A DNA stretch of 64,000 nucleotides, taken from assembly GCF_002355595.1 (NCBI RefSeq), contig NZ_AP017422.1, positions 3,968,001 through 4,032,000 on the forward strand, read 5' to 3'. This DNA is from Filimonas lacunae (GTDB lineage Bacteria > Bacteroidota > Bacteroidia > Chitinophagales > Chitinophagaceae). The translations under genes were made by a program, and so were the position numbers. The notes below the pieces were generated by a model. It made no database searches and had not been told where the DNA came from. It saw nothing but the letters and a program-made list of their open reading frames with translations. This document shows positions 1-8,633 of this stretch, in pieces (positions within the stretch are counted from its first letter, which is position 1; every line of letters begins with the position of its first letter).

Positions 1-2
1 TA

Positions 3-1157
3 CACTACACCCAAAGCGATGAATTTGGCGAGCTGGCATCCAGCTTTAACACCATGGCCGAAAAGCTGCAGGAATACGACAACAGCAACCTGAGCAAGCT
101 ACTGGTAGAAAAGAAACGCATTGAAACCCTCATCAACAACATGCACGACCCCGTAATAGGGCTGGACGAAAACAAACGCGTGCTGTTTGCCAACGAAGAA
201 GCCATTCGCATCAGCGGCCTGCCCGCCAATAAACTGATAGGCCACCTGAGCCAGGACGTAGCCGTGCATAACGATCTCATACGCCTGCTGATACGCGATA
301 TGATGCAACCCGAAGCCAACAGCCCAAAAGCCGCGCCTATTAAAATATATGCCGATGGCAAGGAAAGCTATTTTGAAAAAGACATTATCACCATCAGCAT
401 TACCCCCACCGGCGAAACCCAGAAAAAACACCTGGGCCATGTGATAGTGCTGCGCAACATTACACCATTTAAAGAGCTGGATTTTGCCAAAACCAATTTC
501 ATCGCCACCGTATCGCACGAGCTAAAAACGCCCATCTCTTCCATTAAGCTGGGCGTGCAGCTACTGGAAAAAATAGAAACCGGCAGTATTAACGAAGCAC
601 AGAAACAATTACTGGAAGGGATAAAAGACGATAGCAACCGCCTGCTCACCATCACCGGCGAGCTGCTGAACCTGAGCCAGGTAGAAACCGGCAACATACA
701 ACTGAGCATACAGCAAAGCGATCCGCATAAAATTCTCAAATACGCCCTCGACGCCGTAAAAGTGCAGGCCGAACTGAAACAAATTACCCTGCAGGTTAAA
801 GACGAGCCTGCGATACACCCCGTAAAAGCCGATGAAGAAAAAACGGCCTGGGTACTCATCAATTTTCTCACCAACGCCATCCGCTACGCCCCCGAAAACA
901 CCCAGGTAGTGATTGAAATCAAAAACCAGGACACGAAAGTGCAATTTTCGGTAAAAGACAGCGGCCGCGGCATAGACCCTAAATATAGGGACAAAATCTT
1001 CGACCGCTACTTCCAGGTACCCGGCAGCAACCGCGCCGGAACCGGGCTGGGACTGGCTATTTGCAAGGAATTCATTGAAGCCCAGGGTGGCACCATAGGG
1101 GTAGAAACCGAAATTGGCGCCGGCAGCAACTTCTACTTCCGGTTACTCAAGGGATAG
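3..1157 (+). CDS. sensor histidine kinase, C-terminal part (HAMP-PAS-HisKA-HATPase)
   Basis: The reading frame is open from the left edge, so the N-terminus (presumably membrane and sensor segments) is outside the window. The first visible residues, around DEFGELASSFNTMAEKL, are the end of a HAMP linker; a PAS-like domain follows, then a HisKA domain with the phospho-acceptor His in VSHELKTP (codon at 516-518). The HATPase domain has an N box (NFLTNAIRYAP), DSGRGID and GTGLGLAI. It should be a membrane kinase that phosphorylates a response regulator not present here. A Crp/Fnr gene follows 32 nt downstream and may be cotranscribed. The signal sensed cannot be told. Confidence 0.93.
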   Translation, partial: HYTQSDEFGELASSFNTMAEKLQEYDNSNLSKLLVEKKRIETLINNMHDPVIGLDENKRVLFANEEAIRISGLPANKLIGHLSQDVAVHNDLIRLLIRDMMQPEANSPKAAPIKIYADGKESYFEKDIITISITPTGETQKKHLGHVIVLRNITPFKELDFAKTNFIATVSHELKTPISSIKLGVQLLEKIETGSINEAQKQLLEGIKDDSNRLLTITGELLNLSQVETGNIQLSIQQSDPHKILKYALDAVKVQAELKQITLQVKDEPAIHPVKADEEKTAWVLINFLTNAIRYAPENTQVVIEIKNQDTKVQFSVKDSGRGIDPKYRDKIFDRYFQVPGSNRAGTGLGLAICKEFIEAQGGTIGVETEIGAGSNFYFRLLKG

Positions 1158-1189
1158 GGTGTAATTCTGAAATTGTTACATTTGTTACC

Positions 1190-1798
1190 ATGAATAATTT
1201 TTCTCCTGCGTTGCAACAGGAAATGGAAGAAGTGGGCATCCGTAAAACGATGACGGCAGGATCGCTGGTACTCAGAGAAAACAGTTACATACAGTCTATT
1301 TTCATACTGGTAAACGGCAGCGTGCGCATTATGCGTACCGAAGAAGAGGGCCGGGAAATTCTATTATACTACCTGAAACCAGGTCAAAGCTGCATTACCT
1401 CCTTCCTCAGCGGCCTGCACGAGGACACCTGTAAGGTGCGCGCCATGGTGGAAGAAGACGCCGAAATACTCTTCATCCCCATTAACAAAGCCAAGGAGTG
1501 GATTACCAAGTACCCCGAATGGGCCAATTTCATATTCCATCTATACCACATACGTTTTGAAGAACTGCTTACGGTAATCAACGCCATTGCCTTTGAGCAA
1601 CTGGACGACCGCATTATGGCCCTGCTGAACAAGAAAAAGGAGGTGTACCAGAGCAACGACTTCACCATCACCCACCAGCAAATTGCCGAAGAGCTGGGCA
1701 CTACCCGCGAGGTAATAAGCCGCCTGCTGAAGCAACTGGAAAAAAGGGGCAAAATATTGCTGGGTCGCAACCGGGTAATACTCACCGGCGCTATGTAA
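1190..1798 (+). CDS. Crp/Fnr family transcriptional regulator
   Basis: This 202-residue protein has a cyclic-nucleotide-binding-like beta barrel (about residues 15-115), a long dimer helix and a C-terminal winged helix. The recognition helix reads TTREVISRLLKQLEKRG, the R-E-x-x-x-R pattern of the Crp family. No cysteine cluster for an iron-sulfur centre is seen, so it is not an Fnr-type oxygen sensor. TACATTTG at 1177-1184 fits the Bacteroidota -7 element but lies only 5 nt before the ATG and lacks a clear -33 partner, so promoter use is uncertain. It is followed by a TauE/SafE permease gene, a plausible target. It is one of three Crp/Fnr paralogues in the window. Confidence 0.93.
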   Translation: MNNFSPALQQEMEEVGIRKTMTAGSLVLRENSYIQSIFILVNGSVRIMRTEEEGREILLYYLKPGQSCITSFLSGLHEDTCKVRAMVEEDAEILFIPINKAKEWITKYPEWANFIFHLYHIRFEELLTVINAIAFEQLDDRIMALLNKKKEVYQSNDFTITHQQIAEELGTTREVISRLLKQLEKRGKILLGRNRVILTGAM

Positions 1799-1862
1799 CA
1801 AAAGTCACTAACCAGCTACCCCGAACGGCCTATTTTTGGGCGGAAAGGAAATAAACAACAGC

Positions 1863-2666
1863 ATGCTCACTATTATTGCAGGATACCTGTCGGCTATTCT
1901 TGTAGGGTTGTCTTTAGGATTAATTGGCGGCGGAGGTTCTATTTTAACGGTACCCATCCTCGTGTTCTGCTTTCGTATCGATCCTGTATTGGCCACCACC
2001 TACTCCCTCTGCATCGTGGGTCTTACCAGTGCTGTAGGCGCCTTTCGCCACTACCGCAACGGCAACGTTATCCTTCCCATAGCCCTGCTGTTCGGCATCC
2101 CCTCCCTTATTACCGTATTCGTAATGCGCAAATGGATAATGCCCTCCATCCCCCGCCACATTTGCAACATCGGCCACCACGAACTCATTAAACCCGACAT
2201 GCTGATGGCCACCTTTGCCTGTTTAATGATATTTACCGCCCTGGCCATGATACGCAAAAAGAAAACAGAAGACCCCATCAATGAAAATATTGCCCCTAAC
2301 AAGCCCTTACTGGTAGGCCAGAGCATTCTGGTAGGCGGCGTTACCGGCTTCATAGGCGTAGGCGGTGGTTTTTTAATCATCCCCTCACTAGTCATGTTCG
2401 CCCGCATACCTGTAAAAAAGGCAATAGGCACATCCTTGTTGATTATGACCATGAGCTCTCTACTGGGTGTACTGGGAGATGTAAGCAGACATGTGGATAT
2501 GAATATGAGCTTCCTGGTGAGCTTTTCGGCTTGCACTATTACTGGGATATTAGCTGGGGCTTATGCCAGTAAGTTTATACAGGATAAGGCGTTGAAGCAG
2601 TCCTTTGGATGGTTTGTGTTATGTATGGGTTTGTTTATGATGGGGAGGTTTTTATTGCATGGGTAA
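1863..2666 (+). CDS. TauE/SafE family sulfite/anion exporter-like permease
   Basis: This is a hydrophobic protein of about 267 residues with some eight membrane segments. It carries the two glycine-rich TauE/SafE signatures, GLSLGLIGGGGSILTVPIL near the N-terminus and GGVTGFIGVGGGFLIIPSL in the second half, as expected of the internally duplicated family. Members export or import small sulfur or organic anions such as sulfite or sulfoacetate; the substrate here is unknown. The ATG at 1863 is chosen over an in-frame TTG at 1836 because the extra nine residues are polar and the AAGGA at 1845-1849 sits upstream of the ATG. It follows a Crp/Fnr gene. Confidence 0.9.
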   Translation: MLTIIAGYLSAILVGLSLGLIGGGGSILTVPILVFCFRIDPVLATTYSLCIVGLTSAVGAFRHYRNGNVILPIALLFGIPSLITVFVMRKWIMPSIPRHICNIGHHELIKPDMLMATFACLMIFTALAMIRKKKTEDPINENIAPNKPLLVGQSILVGGVTGFIGVGGGFLIIPSLVMFARIPVKKAIGTSLLIMTMSSLLGVLGDVSRHVDMNMSFLVSFSACTITGILAGAYASKFIQDKALKQSFGWFVLCMGLFMMGRFLLHG

Positions 2667-2689
2667 ATTATCAAAGAGTAACTCTAATA

Positions 2690-3022
2690 TTAGTTAAGTG
2701 GACGAAGAATTCTAATTAACTCTTTATCCAACTGCTCCCTTACTCCTCCCCAATCAGGATGATAACCTCCAGGCAACGTCCCTGTAATCTCAGCCTGAAA
2801 AGTAGAATCTCCCCTACGAAGACTAACCCTAATCAATTCATTATTATGCCGTCCTTCCCATACAAAAAAGGGATTATCTCCCAAAGGAATTACACCAGTT
2901 ACTGATGTAAGTGTCAAATTGTCGTCAATAAAGTAATCGTCTTCCAACCTTCTTTGGATTTCAATTTGGATATCATCACCAGCATGAGGTACAGGCCTGC
3001 GTCTATTTCTTCCATTTGACAT
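2690..3022 (-). CDS. hypothetical protein
   Basis: This is a protein of about 110 residues that I do not recognise. It is soluble, without signal peptide or membrane segment, and starts with a basic stretch (NGRNRRRP). The middle (about residues 20-60) alternates in a way that loosely recalls a BON domain (an amphipathic helix, then VTGVIPLGDNP), but the match is too weak to call. The ATG at 3022 is preferred over one nine codons upstream. It lies at the left end of the AT-rich island, downstream of hamB on the same strand with a 178-nt gap, so it may be a passenger of the island. Nothing further was seen in that gap. Confidence 0.55.
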   Translation of the reverse strand: MSNGRNRRRPVPHAGDDIQIEIQRRLEDDYFIDDNLTLTSVTGVIPLGDNPFFVWEGRHNNELIRVSLRRGDSTFQAEITGTLPGGYHPDWGGVREQLDKELIRILRPLN

Positions 3023-3200
3023 AAAACAAAGTCTAAAAATTATACTCAATTATAGTAAGAAGTTAAAATCTTTCGGTACATAACAGACATTCCTTATATT
3101 AAAAGCAAGAAACAGTTTTTTAATGCATATGTCATTTTAAACACTACAGGACATTTACGAAAAGAAACAATGAATCTACTACTTCTCCAACATATTCAAT

Positions 3201-5774
3201 TTAAAATAAAATCGAATTAATTTCATCATACTCAATAGCATCTTTATCTAATAAAATTCGAAGCCGCGTCCTATCGATTTCAACCAACTTATCCCCTTCT
3301 ATTTTCAAACAACTCTTAAAGTTTTTAAAAATAAAATCAGCAGAGTGTCTTGATAGACCATAATTCTGTAAAGCTATAACGATAGGCTTTTGAGTGCCAT
3401 ACTCAAGAAAAGTAGCCCAATTGGCACCTGCGTTATCCTCCCCCAAAATTTCAACTAGCATTACATAATAACTATTGAAATACTTTTCTAAGAGAAAACG
3501 AAGAACATGTTCAACATCTTCAATAATATTTCCGATTAGAATATTAACATGCTGTTTACTCCCATCAAAATATTCAAATTTCAATCCGCTTTTATCATAC
3601 CCAGTAGATATCTGTCTATTGGTATTACTATAGTATGCTATAGACTGATTTATAATTTGATTTAAAGGAAGACCATTTATCCATTGATTCATTAATAGAG
3701 CATAATAATCAAGCTGACTCTTCGATTTAAAACTCTTTTCCTCATTTTGCCATTTAAACAAAACAAAAAGCCTATTAAGCCACTCCTTACACGTTTCATA
3801 ATCAACTCTACTAGGAAGTCTAATAGATGCAGGATTATCTTTTCGATTTTGCAACCAAATATAAATTTCATTTTGAATTTTTAGCTTTATCGAATTATTT
3901 GTACTAAGAACCGAAGAAGGCACTTCTATTTTCCCATTTTTCTTCTTAGCCAATTCAATAATGAGCTCTTTATTATCTTGAATCAGCTTTGTAATTATCT
4001 CACTTCTATAATTTGACCTTTCAATTTCTAAGGTATCAATACTAATTATATTAGATATATATTTAAGAATCTCCTTCAAAGTCTCATTCTTGTACTTCAC
4101 TTTAGGATCTTCATTCAATATCTGTTCGATTAATTTAAGTTTACTATCAATATGGCTGTCGATAGATGGATTTAATAGTATATCGGCTTTTTTCATTAAT
4201 AACTCTTCAGACTTCTTCCAAACCCTATCACTTTCCTTTAAACAAATTATATTACCAGATAATTCATACCTCAGCCTGCCTGCTCTACCAGCAAGATTCC
4301 AAAAATCTATTGGCTGAAAAGGAGTTCTCCCATTCATATTATTAAGTATGAACACATTTTTGGCTGGCATATTAACCCCTTCTAAAAGAGTTGAAGTACA
4401 AAAGATATAGCTAATCTCTCTCTCTTTAAACAAAGCTTCAATCTTATTTCTTATAATCTGTGGCAAATTCCCGAAATGATAAGCAACACTCTTATTAAGA
4501 AATTCCGCCAAATAATAATCATTATGAATATACCCCTTAATTTGACGAATAACTTTTCTCACATTGTTTGAAACTTTTATATCTTTTAAGCAACCAGCCA
4601 TTTTCTCAGCCTTATCAATAGCTTCATTCTTCGAACTACAATACACTAGATTACTAGTATTCTTACCCAAAACAGACAAAACATCATAAGTAGAACTTTC
4701 ACCGTTCAAAATATCAGGCTCAAATTCATAACTCTCAGACTCCAAATAATGAACGACTTTTCTACTAGTAAGATCTATAAAAAAAAGATTTTGAGATACG
4801 GGAGCTTCTTGAGTTTTATAATTTAATTTTTCATCCTTTTTAAATAGTCTTAAAAAAACCTCAGGATTTGAAACATTGGGTGATGCAAAATAAAGGCTTA
4901 CGTTTCTATTCTGTTTTAATGACTTTGATATTGCAGAATAAGCAGTAATCGACCTGGCATCATTTTCTGCGGCTAACTTATGTGCTTCATCAATAAATAA
5001 ATACCCAAAGGATGGATTACCTTTTTGAGACAAATAACTCAATAGACGTTCTGGCGTCAACACAAAAACATAACGTTGTATACTTTCAATGTCCATTTCA
5101 GACACATTACTATTAGTTACAACCGAATAATTATAAGAGTCTAAAACTTCTTTCAATTCTCTATTTAAGTCAATTGAAAACTGATTAATTAAAGCCCTTG
5201 TAGGAACCATTATTACAATATTTTCTGCCGGTACATTTGCAACAACTCGCCTGATAAAAGACTTAATGATAAAAGACTTCCCCATTGAAGTTGGGCCAGA
5301 AAAACTAAAGTGCTTTGAACTAGTAATTTTTGTGTAAAGCTCAAATTGAGAATCTGTAAAAATCAGATCTCTGCTTCCAGGAACAGCCTGCCTAAACTCC
5401 TTTGTTTTTTTCTCGATATCTCTTTCAAGCGGCAACTCTGAGTTGTTGCCATCTTCATTTCGCAGATATTCAATTCCAGGAAAATTCCCCAATTTGGCTA
5501 AAACAGAATGAGCAAAGGTTCGATAATAAGGATCTTTATTAAAATCTTTATTTAACAAAGTTATTATTTGATAAGCCTTATTTCTAGATTCTACTTTTGA
5601 AGAGTTTGATAAAATATCAGCAAAACGAAGAAGATCTCTTACTTCTTTCTCAACCCAAAAAAACTCATTATTAACAGATATAAACATTTTTTTGGCAAAC
5701 ATTTTCGCCGCCTTATTATACAAATCATTAAAATATGTATCCTGTAAAACATCTGCCGCTAATCTTTCAATCAT
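3201..5774 (-). CDS. hamB: Hachiman anti-phage system helicase HamB
   Basis: This 857-residue superfamily 2 helicase is the motor subunit of the Hachiman system. Visible motifs are motif I GPTSMGKS (160-167), Ia VPTRAL (190-195), Ib TPERLL (240-245), motif II DEAH (262-265), motif III ASPN (297-300), motif V STLLEGVN (461-468) and motif VI NLAGRAGR (493-500), a Ski2/Hel308-like pattern. The last 350 residues have no motif I know. In the known family HamB forms a complex with HamA, senses DNA and licenses HamA to degrade it. The ATG overlaps the hamA stop in ATGA, implying translational coupling. The gene is very AT-rich (about 30% G+C in a sampled 60-nt line), a sign of transfer. Confidence 0.9.
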   Translation of the reverse strand: MIERLAADVLQDTYFNDLYNKAAKMFAKKMFISVNNEFFWVEKEVRDLLRFADILSNSSKVESRNKAYQIITLLNKDFNKDPYYRTFAHSVLAKLGNFPGIEYLRNEDGNNSELPLERDIEKKTKEFRQAVPGSRDLIFTDSQFELYTKITSSKHFSFSGPTSMGKSFIIKSFIRRVVANVPAENIVIMVPTRALINQFSIDLNRELKEVLDSYNYSVVTNSNVSEMDIESIQRYVFVLTPERLLSYLSQKGNPSFGYLFIDEAHKLAAENDARSITAYSAISKSLKQNRNVSLYFASPNVSNPEVFLRLFKKDEKLNYKTQEAPVSQNLFFIDLTSRKVVHYLESESYEFEPDILNGESSTYDVLSVLGKNTSNLVYCSSKNEAIDKAEKMAGCLKDIKVSNNVRKVIRQIKGYIHNDYYLAEFLNKSVAYHFGNLPQIIRNKIEALFKEREISYIFCTSTLLEGVNMPAKNVFILNNMNGRTPFQPIDFWNLAGRAGRLRYELSGNIICLKESDRVWKKSEELLMKKADILLNPSIDSHIDSKLKLIEQILNEDPKVKYKNETLKEILKYISNIISIDTLEIERSNYRSEIITKLIQDNKELIIELAKKKNGKIEVPSSVLSTNNSIKLKIQNEIYIWLQNRKDNPASIRLPSRVDYETCKEWLNRLFVLFKWQNEEKSFKSKSQLDYYALLMNQWINGLPLNQIINQSIAYYSNTNRQISTGYDKSGLKFEYFDGSKQHVNILIGNIIEDVEHVLRFLLEKYFNSYYVMLVEILGEDNAGANWATFLEYGTQKPIVIALQNYGLSRHSADFIFKNFKSCLKIEGDKLVEIDRTRLRILLDKDAIEYDEINSILF

Positions 5775-6679
5775 TCAGCTCGAATTAATTTCTTTATAAT
5801 ATTCTTTCTAGTTTCATCTAATTTCATAAAAGGGAAGGTATACACATAAAAAGTATAACCATGCAAATCATATTCCTCTATTTTACTTTTAATATGGCTC
5901 ATCTTAGCTTCAACTTCTTTTTTAATCTTCGTCTTTATCTCTTTTAAAAAATCAGAATTAGTCATTTTTTTCTCATCAATAGTTGGAGCGACTTCAAAAC
6001 CTGCAAAAATCGCAAATGCGTTATTTTTTACAATGGGGTTATCTACATTTGCTTTAGGCATTACTATAGACTTTACAAACTGATATGAGTCTTCATCAAA
6101 CACCTCTTTGCAAAGTTGTGAATTCAGAAGACCTATTTCATCACTAATACTATTTCTGTCTCTGCTTATAAACTCATGAATTGATTTAAAAGCATTTGTA
6201 ATTGAAGTCGTAAGCTTTTGATCAAGTTTTGATTCTCCAAAAACTAGCTGATACTCTTTTTCCGCAACCTTTAGTAAATGGATTCCATCAGAACCTTTCG
6301 CATAATCATTTGAAGACAGTTTTATTTCTAACTTTGTTAGAATTTTAGGAGCTTTCAAATGAGCCTCTAGAAAACAGAACAGTAGCAATTCCCCCGCTTC
6401 ACCTTCATTTACATTATAATCACGAAATTTACTCGCTGCTGCTGCGAACATTTCACCATATCTTTCATCTTTCAAGAACTCTTGTTTTTCTTTTCGTGAT
6501 AAAGCAAATGATATGAAATGATTTTGTAGATGTCGAATTAACTCTGGATAACAAAACTGATTGTTTTCGATCTTTAAAATATGAAGATTTAGTTTTGAAT
6601 ACGTTTCAGAAATACCACATTCAATCTCTTTGTAGAAAAGTTCTAAAAAAGAATCACTCATAGTAGATTTCAGCTCCAT
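5771..6679 (-). CDS. hamA: Hachiman anti-phage system nuclease HamA (DUF1837)
   Basis: This 302-residue protein matches the DUF1837/HamA family: EGEAGELLLFCFLEAHL (92-108), KGSDGIHLL (128-136) and LVFGESKL (145-152). These give a PD-(D/E)xK-like site, probably E94 or E97, D131, E149 and K151. In the known system HamA is the effector nuclease that degrades DNA when HamB is triggered, aborting phage infection. The ATG at 6679 is chosen because a GGGAGG Shine-Dalgarno lies just upstream, which is rare in Bacteroidota and itself hints at foreign origin; an in-frame GTG at 6736 has no such support. hamB follows with a 4-nt overlap. All key residues are present and the frame is intact. Confidence 0.9.
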   Translation of the reverse strand: MELKSTMSDSFLELFYKEIECGISETYSKLNLHILKIENNQFCYPELIRHLQNHFISFALSRKEKQEFLKDERYGEMFAAAASKFRDYNVNEGEAGELLLFCFLEAHLKAPKILTKLEIKLSSNDYAKGSDGIHLLKVAEKEYQLVFGESKLDQKLTTSITNAFKSIHEFISRDRNSISDEIGLLNSQLCKEVFDEDSYQFVKSIVMPKANVDNPIVKNNAFAIFAGFEVAPTIDEKKMTNSDFLKEIKTKIKKEVEAKMSHIKSKIEEYDLHGYTFYVYTFPFMKLDETRKNIIKKLIRAE

Positions 6680-6763
6680 AAGTCCTCCCGCTCTTTTTTT
6701 AATATTGTGAAGTAAACTTACTATCCCGCCAACCACATATACAGCTAAAATACTTGTATCATC

Positions 6764-6787
6764 TATGGCAATAGCATACGTTTATAA
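6764..6787 (-). repeat. 24-nt motif upstream of hamA (copy 1)
   Basis: TATGGCAATAGCATACGTTT plus TATAA-type ending (24 nt in all) matches 21 of 24 positions of 18024-18047. Both copies lie 85-150 nt upstream of a minus-strand gene (hamA here, the TPR histidine kinase there), so a shared promoter element or operator is possible. Function is inference. Confidence 0.45.
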
Positions 6788-6886
6788 TGTCTAATCCCAT
6801 GAAAGCAATAAAATAAAAAATCAATCCATCTTATTAGGTTAAGTTTCCTTATCACCTGTCCCAAACATAACAACACGAAAACACAC

Positions 6887-7774
6887 CTATAAAATTAAAA
6901 TAGAAGCAATCTTTTCCACACACAAAGGCCCCGCAATATCCTGCAACTTCTGCACCCGCTCAATCAACACACCAAGCTCCTCTGCACTAATACGATAATC
7001 CTTCTTATACCTCGCATCTATGTAAGCCCGCTTCAATAAATCAAACAAATGCTCCTCCGCCTTTGTATTCTCAGGAAAAACACCAGCCAACTCCTCAGAA
7101 TATGCCTTAGTGTATCGTTTCAACTTATCCAGATTATGCGTTTTAGGCTTGTAACCAGTAAACACCAGCACAACAGCATTATAAGTCCTTTCTACAGCTT
7201 GATGCAAACTAAACACACCTTCTTTCAAAGCACCTCTTTGCAAACCAAACCGTGCAAACGCTAAAAATTCCACCCCACTCAAAAACCACTGATCATAATA
7301 ATCCTGCGCAATCTCCTTCGCTTCCGCCGGGCTTAACGGCTTCCGTTCGGCAAGCGCTACATTCCCGCTATCATACAGCAGAATACCCTCCTTCTCTATA
7401 TCCGCAAAAAAGTATTGCCCTTCGCTTAGCATCCTGTTCACAAAATCTATATCATGTACAATGGTGGTTACCGGTGTATGGTAGCGGCAGCGGTTTTCTA
7501 TTACGTCTTGTATTTCGTAGTCTTTACGGTTTTCGCCGCTTTTGGTTATTACCAGTATGTCGTAATCGCTGATGTATTCGTAAATGATACCGTCTTCTAC
7601 ATATTTATGTTCTACCCAGCGGCCGGTGGCGTGGCTGCCAAACAGTATTACCATTTCGGGTTGTACGGTTTCAACAATTATGCTCGCAATCTTTTGTAAC
7701 TGTTCCTGTTTATAGGCCGGTAAATGGGCTAAAGAGGTGTTCATCAATGCCTGTTTAGTAGGTAAATCTATCAT
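6887..7774 (-). CDS. fused nucleotidyltransferase (MNT) and HEPN domain protein
   Basis: Residues about 25-130 form a minimal nucleotidyltransferase with GSHATG (46-51) and the acidic pair in SDYDILV (D70, D72). Residues about 155-285 form a HEPN domain with FSLHQAVERTYNAVV, GYKPKTHNL and DARYKKDY. In separate-gene form the MNT and HEPN are an antitoxin-toxin pair, the MNT AMPylating the HEPN RNase; fused forms are common in Bacteroidota and their role is less clear. The canonical HEPN R-x4-H is not obvious, so RNase activity is doubtful. It stands beside hamA on the same strand, with a 207-nt gap that holds the hamA upstream region and little else. Defence or stress function is inferred from domains and context. 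Confidence 0.85.
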   Translation of the reverse strand: MIDLPTKQALMNTSLAHLPAYKQEQLQKIASIIVETVQPEMVILFGSHATGRWVEHKYVEDGIIYEYISDYDILVITKSGENRKDYEIQDVIENRCRYHTPVTTIVHDIDFVNRMLSEGQYFFADIEKEGILLYDSGNVALAERKPLSPAEAKEIAQDYYDQWFLSGVEFLAFARFGLQRGALKEGVFSLHQAVERTYNAVVLVFTGYKPKTHNLDKLKRYTKAYSEELAGVFPENTKAEEHLFDLLKRAYIDARYKKDYRISAEELGVLIERVQKLQDIAGPLCVEKIASILIL

Positions 7775-7826
7775 TTGTTTGCTAGATTAAATGGTTCAAA
7801 ATGGAAAAAACCGGTGAGTTTTGAGG

Positions 7827-7865
7827 ATAAAAGGCCGTTTTTAGGGCAACGAAACGGCCTTTTAT
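7827..7865 (-). terminator. hairpin terminator after the small basic protein gene
   Basis: Arms ATAAAAGGCCGTTT (7827-7840) and AAACGGCCTTTTAT (7852-7865) form a 14-bp stem with an 11-nt loop just past the stop codon at 7870. On the minus strand the stem ends in an A/U-rich tract, fitting an intrinsic terminator. Confidence 0.75.
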
Positions 7866-7869
7866 GCAG

Positions 7870-8337
7870 TTAGAGGTCTTTTCGCCGCACTTTGTTGTAC
7901 CACTTTTTAAACCAGTGCTTTAGGTATTTGGTGCGCCAGGTGGCGTGCATATCAATCAGTTTATCGCTGTTGGTTTGTGGCCATAAGCCACCCAGCGTGT
8001 CCAGCTCTGCCAATATCTGGCGCATATCTTCTTCTTTGTAAAATTGCTGGCCATAGCCACGTTCCATAAAGTAGGCGATTGCCTTTTCTCTAACAGCCGG
8101 GTTAATGCTTCTGTCGATGGTATCGCCGCTTACATCTATCATAAACCGGTGCAGTACGCTATGAGGTGTTACACCCGCCAGCTTGCATACATACAAAAAC
8201 GGCCAGGGAATTAAAAAAAGTCTGGTAGGCGTGGGGGCGTAATCGTCAACAGCCCATTTGTGTTTGGGCACTGGCGGCTCTTCTACAACAGTCATTTTAG
8301 CAAATCGCTTGTTTTCTTTTTGGCTTGCTTGTTTCAT
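7870..8337 (-). CDS. hypothetical basic protein (family A, 155 aa)
   Basis: I do not recognise this protein. It has no signal peptide; residues about 35-60 (TRLFLIPWPFLYVCKLAGV) are hydrophobic with aromatic residues, and the C-terminus is rich in W, K and R (HWFKKWYNKVRRK). It shares a weak C-terminal pattern (HA-x-W then an aromatic/basic tail) and an MKQ start with the gene at 10199-10498. The two genes also share a promoter and a 15-nt leader motif placed exactly 21 nt before both start codons, so they are probably distant members of one family under common control. A terminator follows directly. Confidence 0.7.
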   Translation of the reverse strand: MKQASQKENKRFAKMTVVEEPPVPKHKWAVDDYAPTPTRLFLIPWPFLYVCKLAGVTPHSVLHRFMIDVSGDTIDRSINPAVREKAIAYFMERGYGQQFYKEEDMRQILAELDTLGGLWPQTNSDKLIDMHATWRTKYLKHWFKKWYNKVRRKDL

Positions 8338-8358
8338 AGTAAATATTTTAAATCGTTA

Positions 8359-8450
8359 TAAGAACCCAATATGCCCTTTACAATTAAAATAGTCACTTGA
8401 AACCAATCCTTACGAAAATAGCAAACAGCCTATCTCCTTCCAATTAAAAT
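8359..8450 (-). promoter_or_regulatory. conserved promoter and leader block, copy A
   Basis: Read on the minus strand, this holds AATTGG (TTG at 8443-8441), a 20-nt spacer, TATTTTCG (8420-8413), close to the Bacteroidota -7 consensus TAnnTTTG, and then CATATTGGGTTCTTA (8373-8359) inside the predicted 5' leader, 21 nt before the ATG. The same three elements, with the same promoter spacing and same distance to the start codon, precede the gene at 10199-10498. Confidence 0.65.
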
Positions 8451-8453
8451 TAA

Positions 8454-8476
8454 CGCCTTACGCAACACGTAAGGCG
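8454..8476. other. perfect 9-bp inverted repeat
   Basis: CGCCTTACG and CGTAAGGCG are separated by five bases. The repeat abuts the upstream side of promoter block A (the TTG element is 11 nt away). It could be an operator, or a terminator for the peptidase transcript arriving from 8634, since an AT-rich stretch follows on the minus strand. Confidence 0.55.
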
Positions 8477-8515
8477 ATATCATGTATAAATTATTTTATA
8501 TAACCCTTTATTTAT

Positions 8516-8549
8516 GCAACGTTCACACAACAACACAAGCCGTAAAAAA
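8516..8549. repeat. 34-nt dispersed repeat, copy 1
   Basis: The segment starts GCAACGTTCACACAACAACA and ends GTAAAAAA. It matches 28 of 34 positions of 10150-10183. Each copy lies 137-180 nt upstream of a minus-strand gene start and just downstream of another gene's end. Confidence 0.55.
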
Positions 8550-8633
8550 AAAATTTCATCGCCACATGTAACAGGCCTAAATCCAGGTAACAACGGTCAC
8601 GAATTGGAGAGGAATGACAGCTTTGTCTAAACG

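Noticed and set aside
1836-1862. TTG start for the TauE/SafE gene
   Set aside because: The nine added residues are polar and precede the first membrane helix without support; the ATG at 1863 is better placed.
2690-3022. BON domain call for the small protein next to hamB
   Set aside because: Only a loose resemblance in one segment; the expected glycine pattern is incomplete.
6680-6736. Extended hamA from a GTG at 6736
   Set aside because: A strong GGGAGG ribosome-binding site lies directly before the ATG at 6679 and the extension is not conserved-looking.
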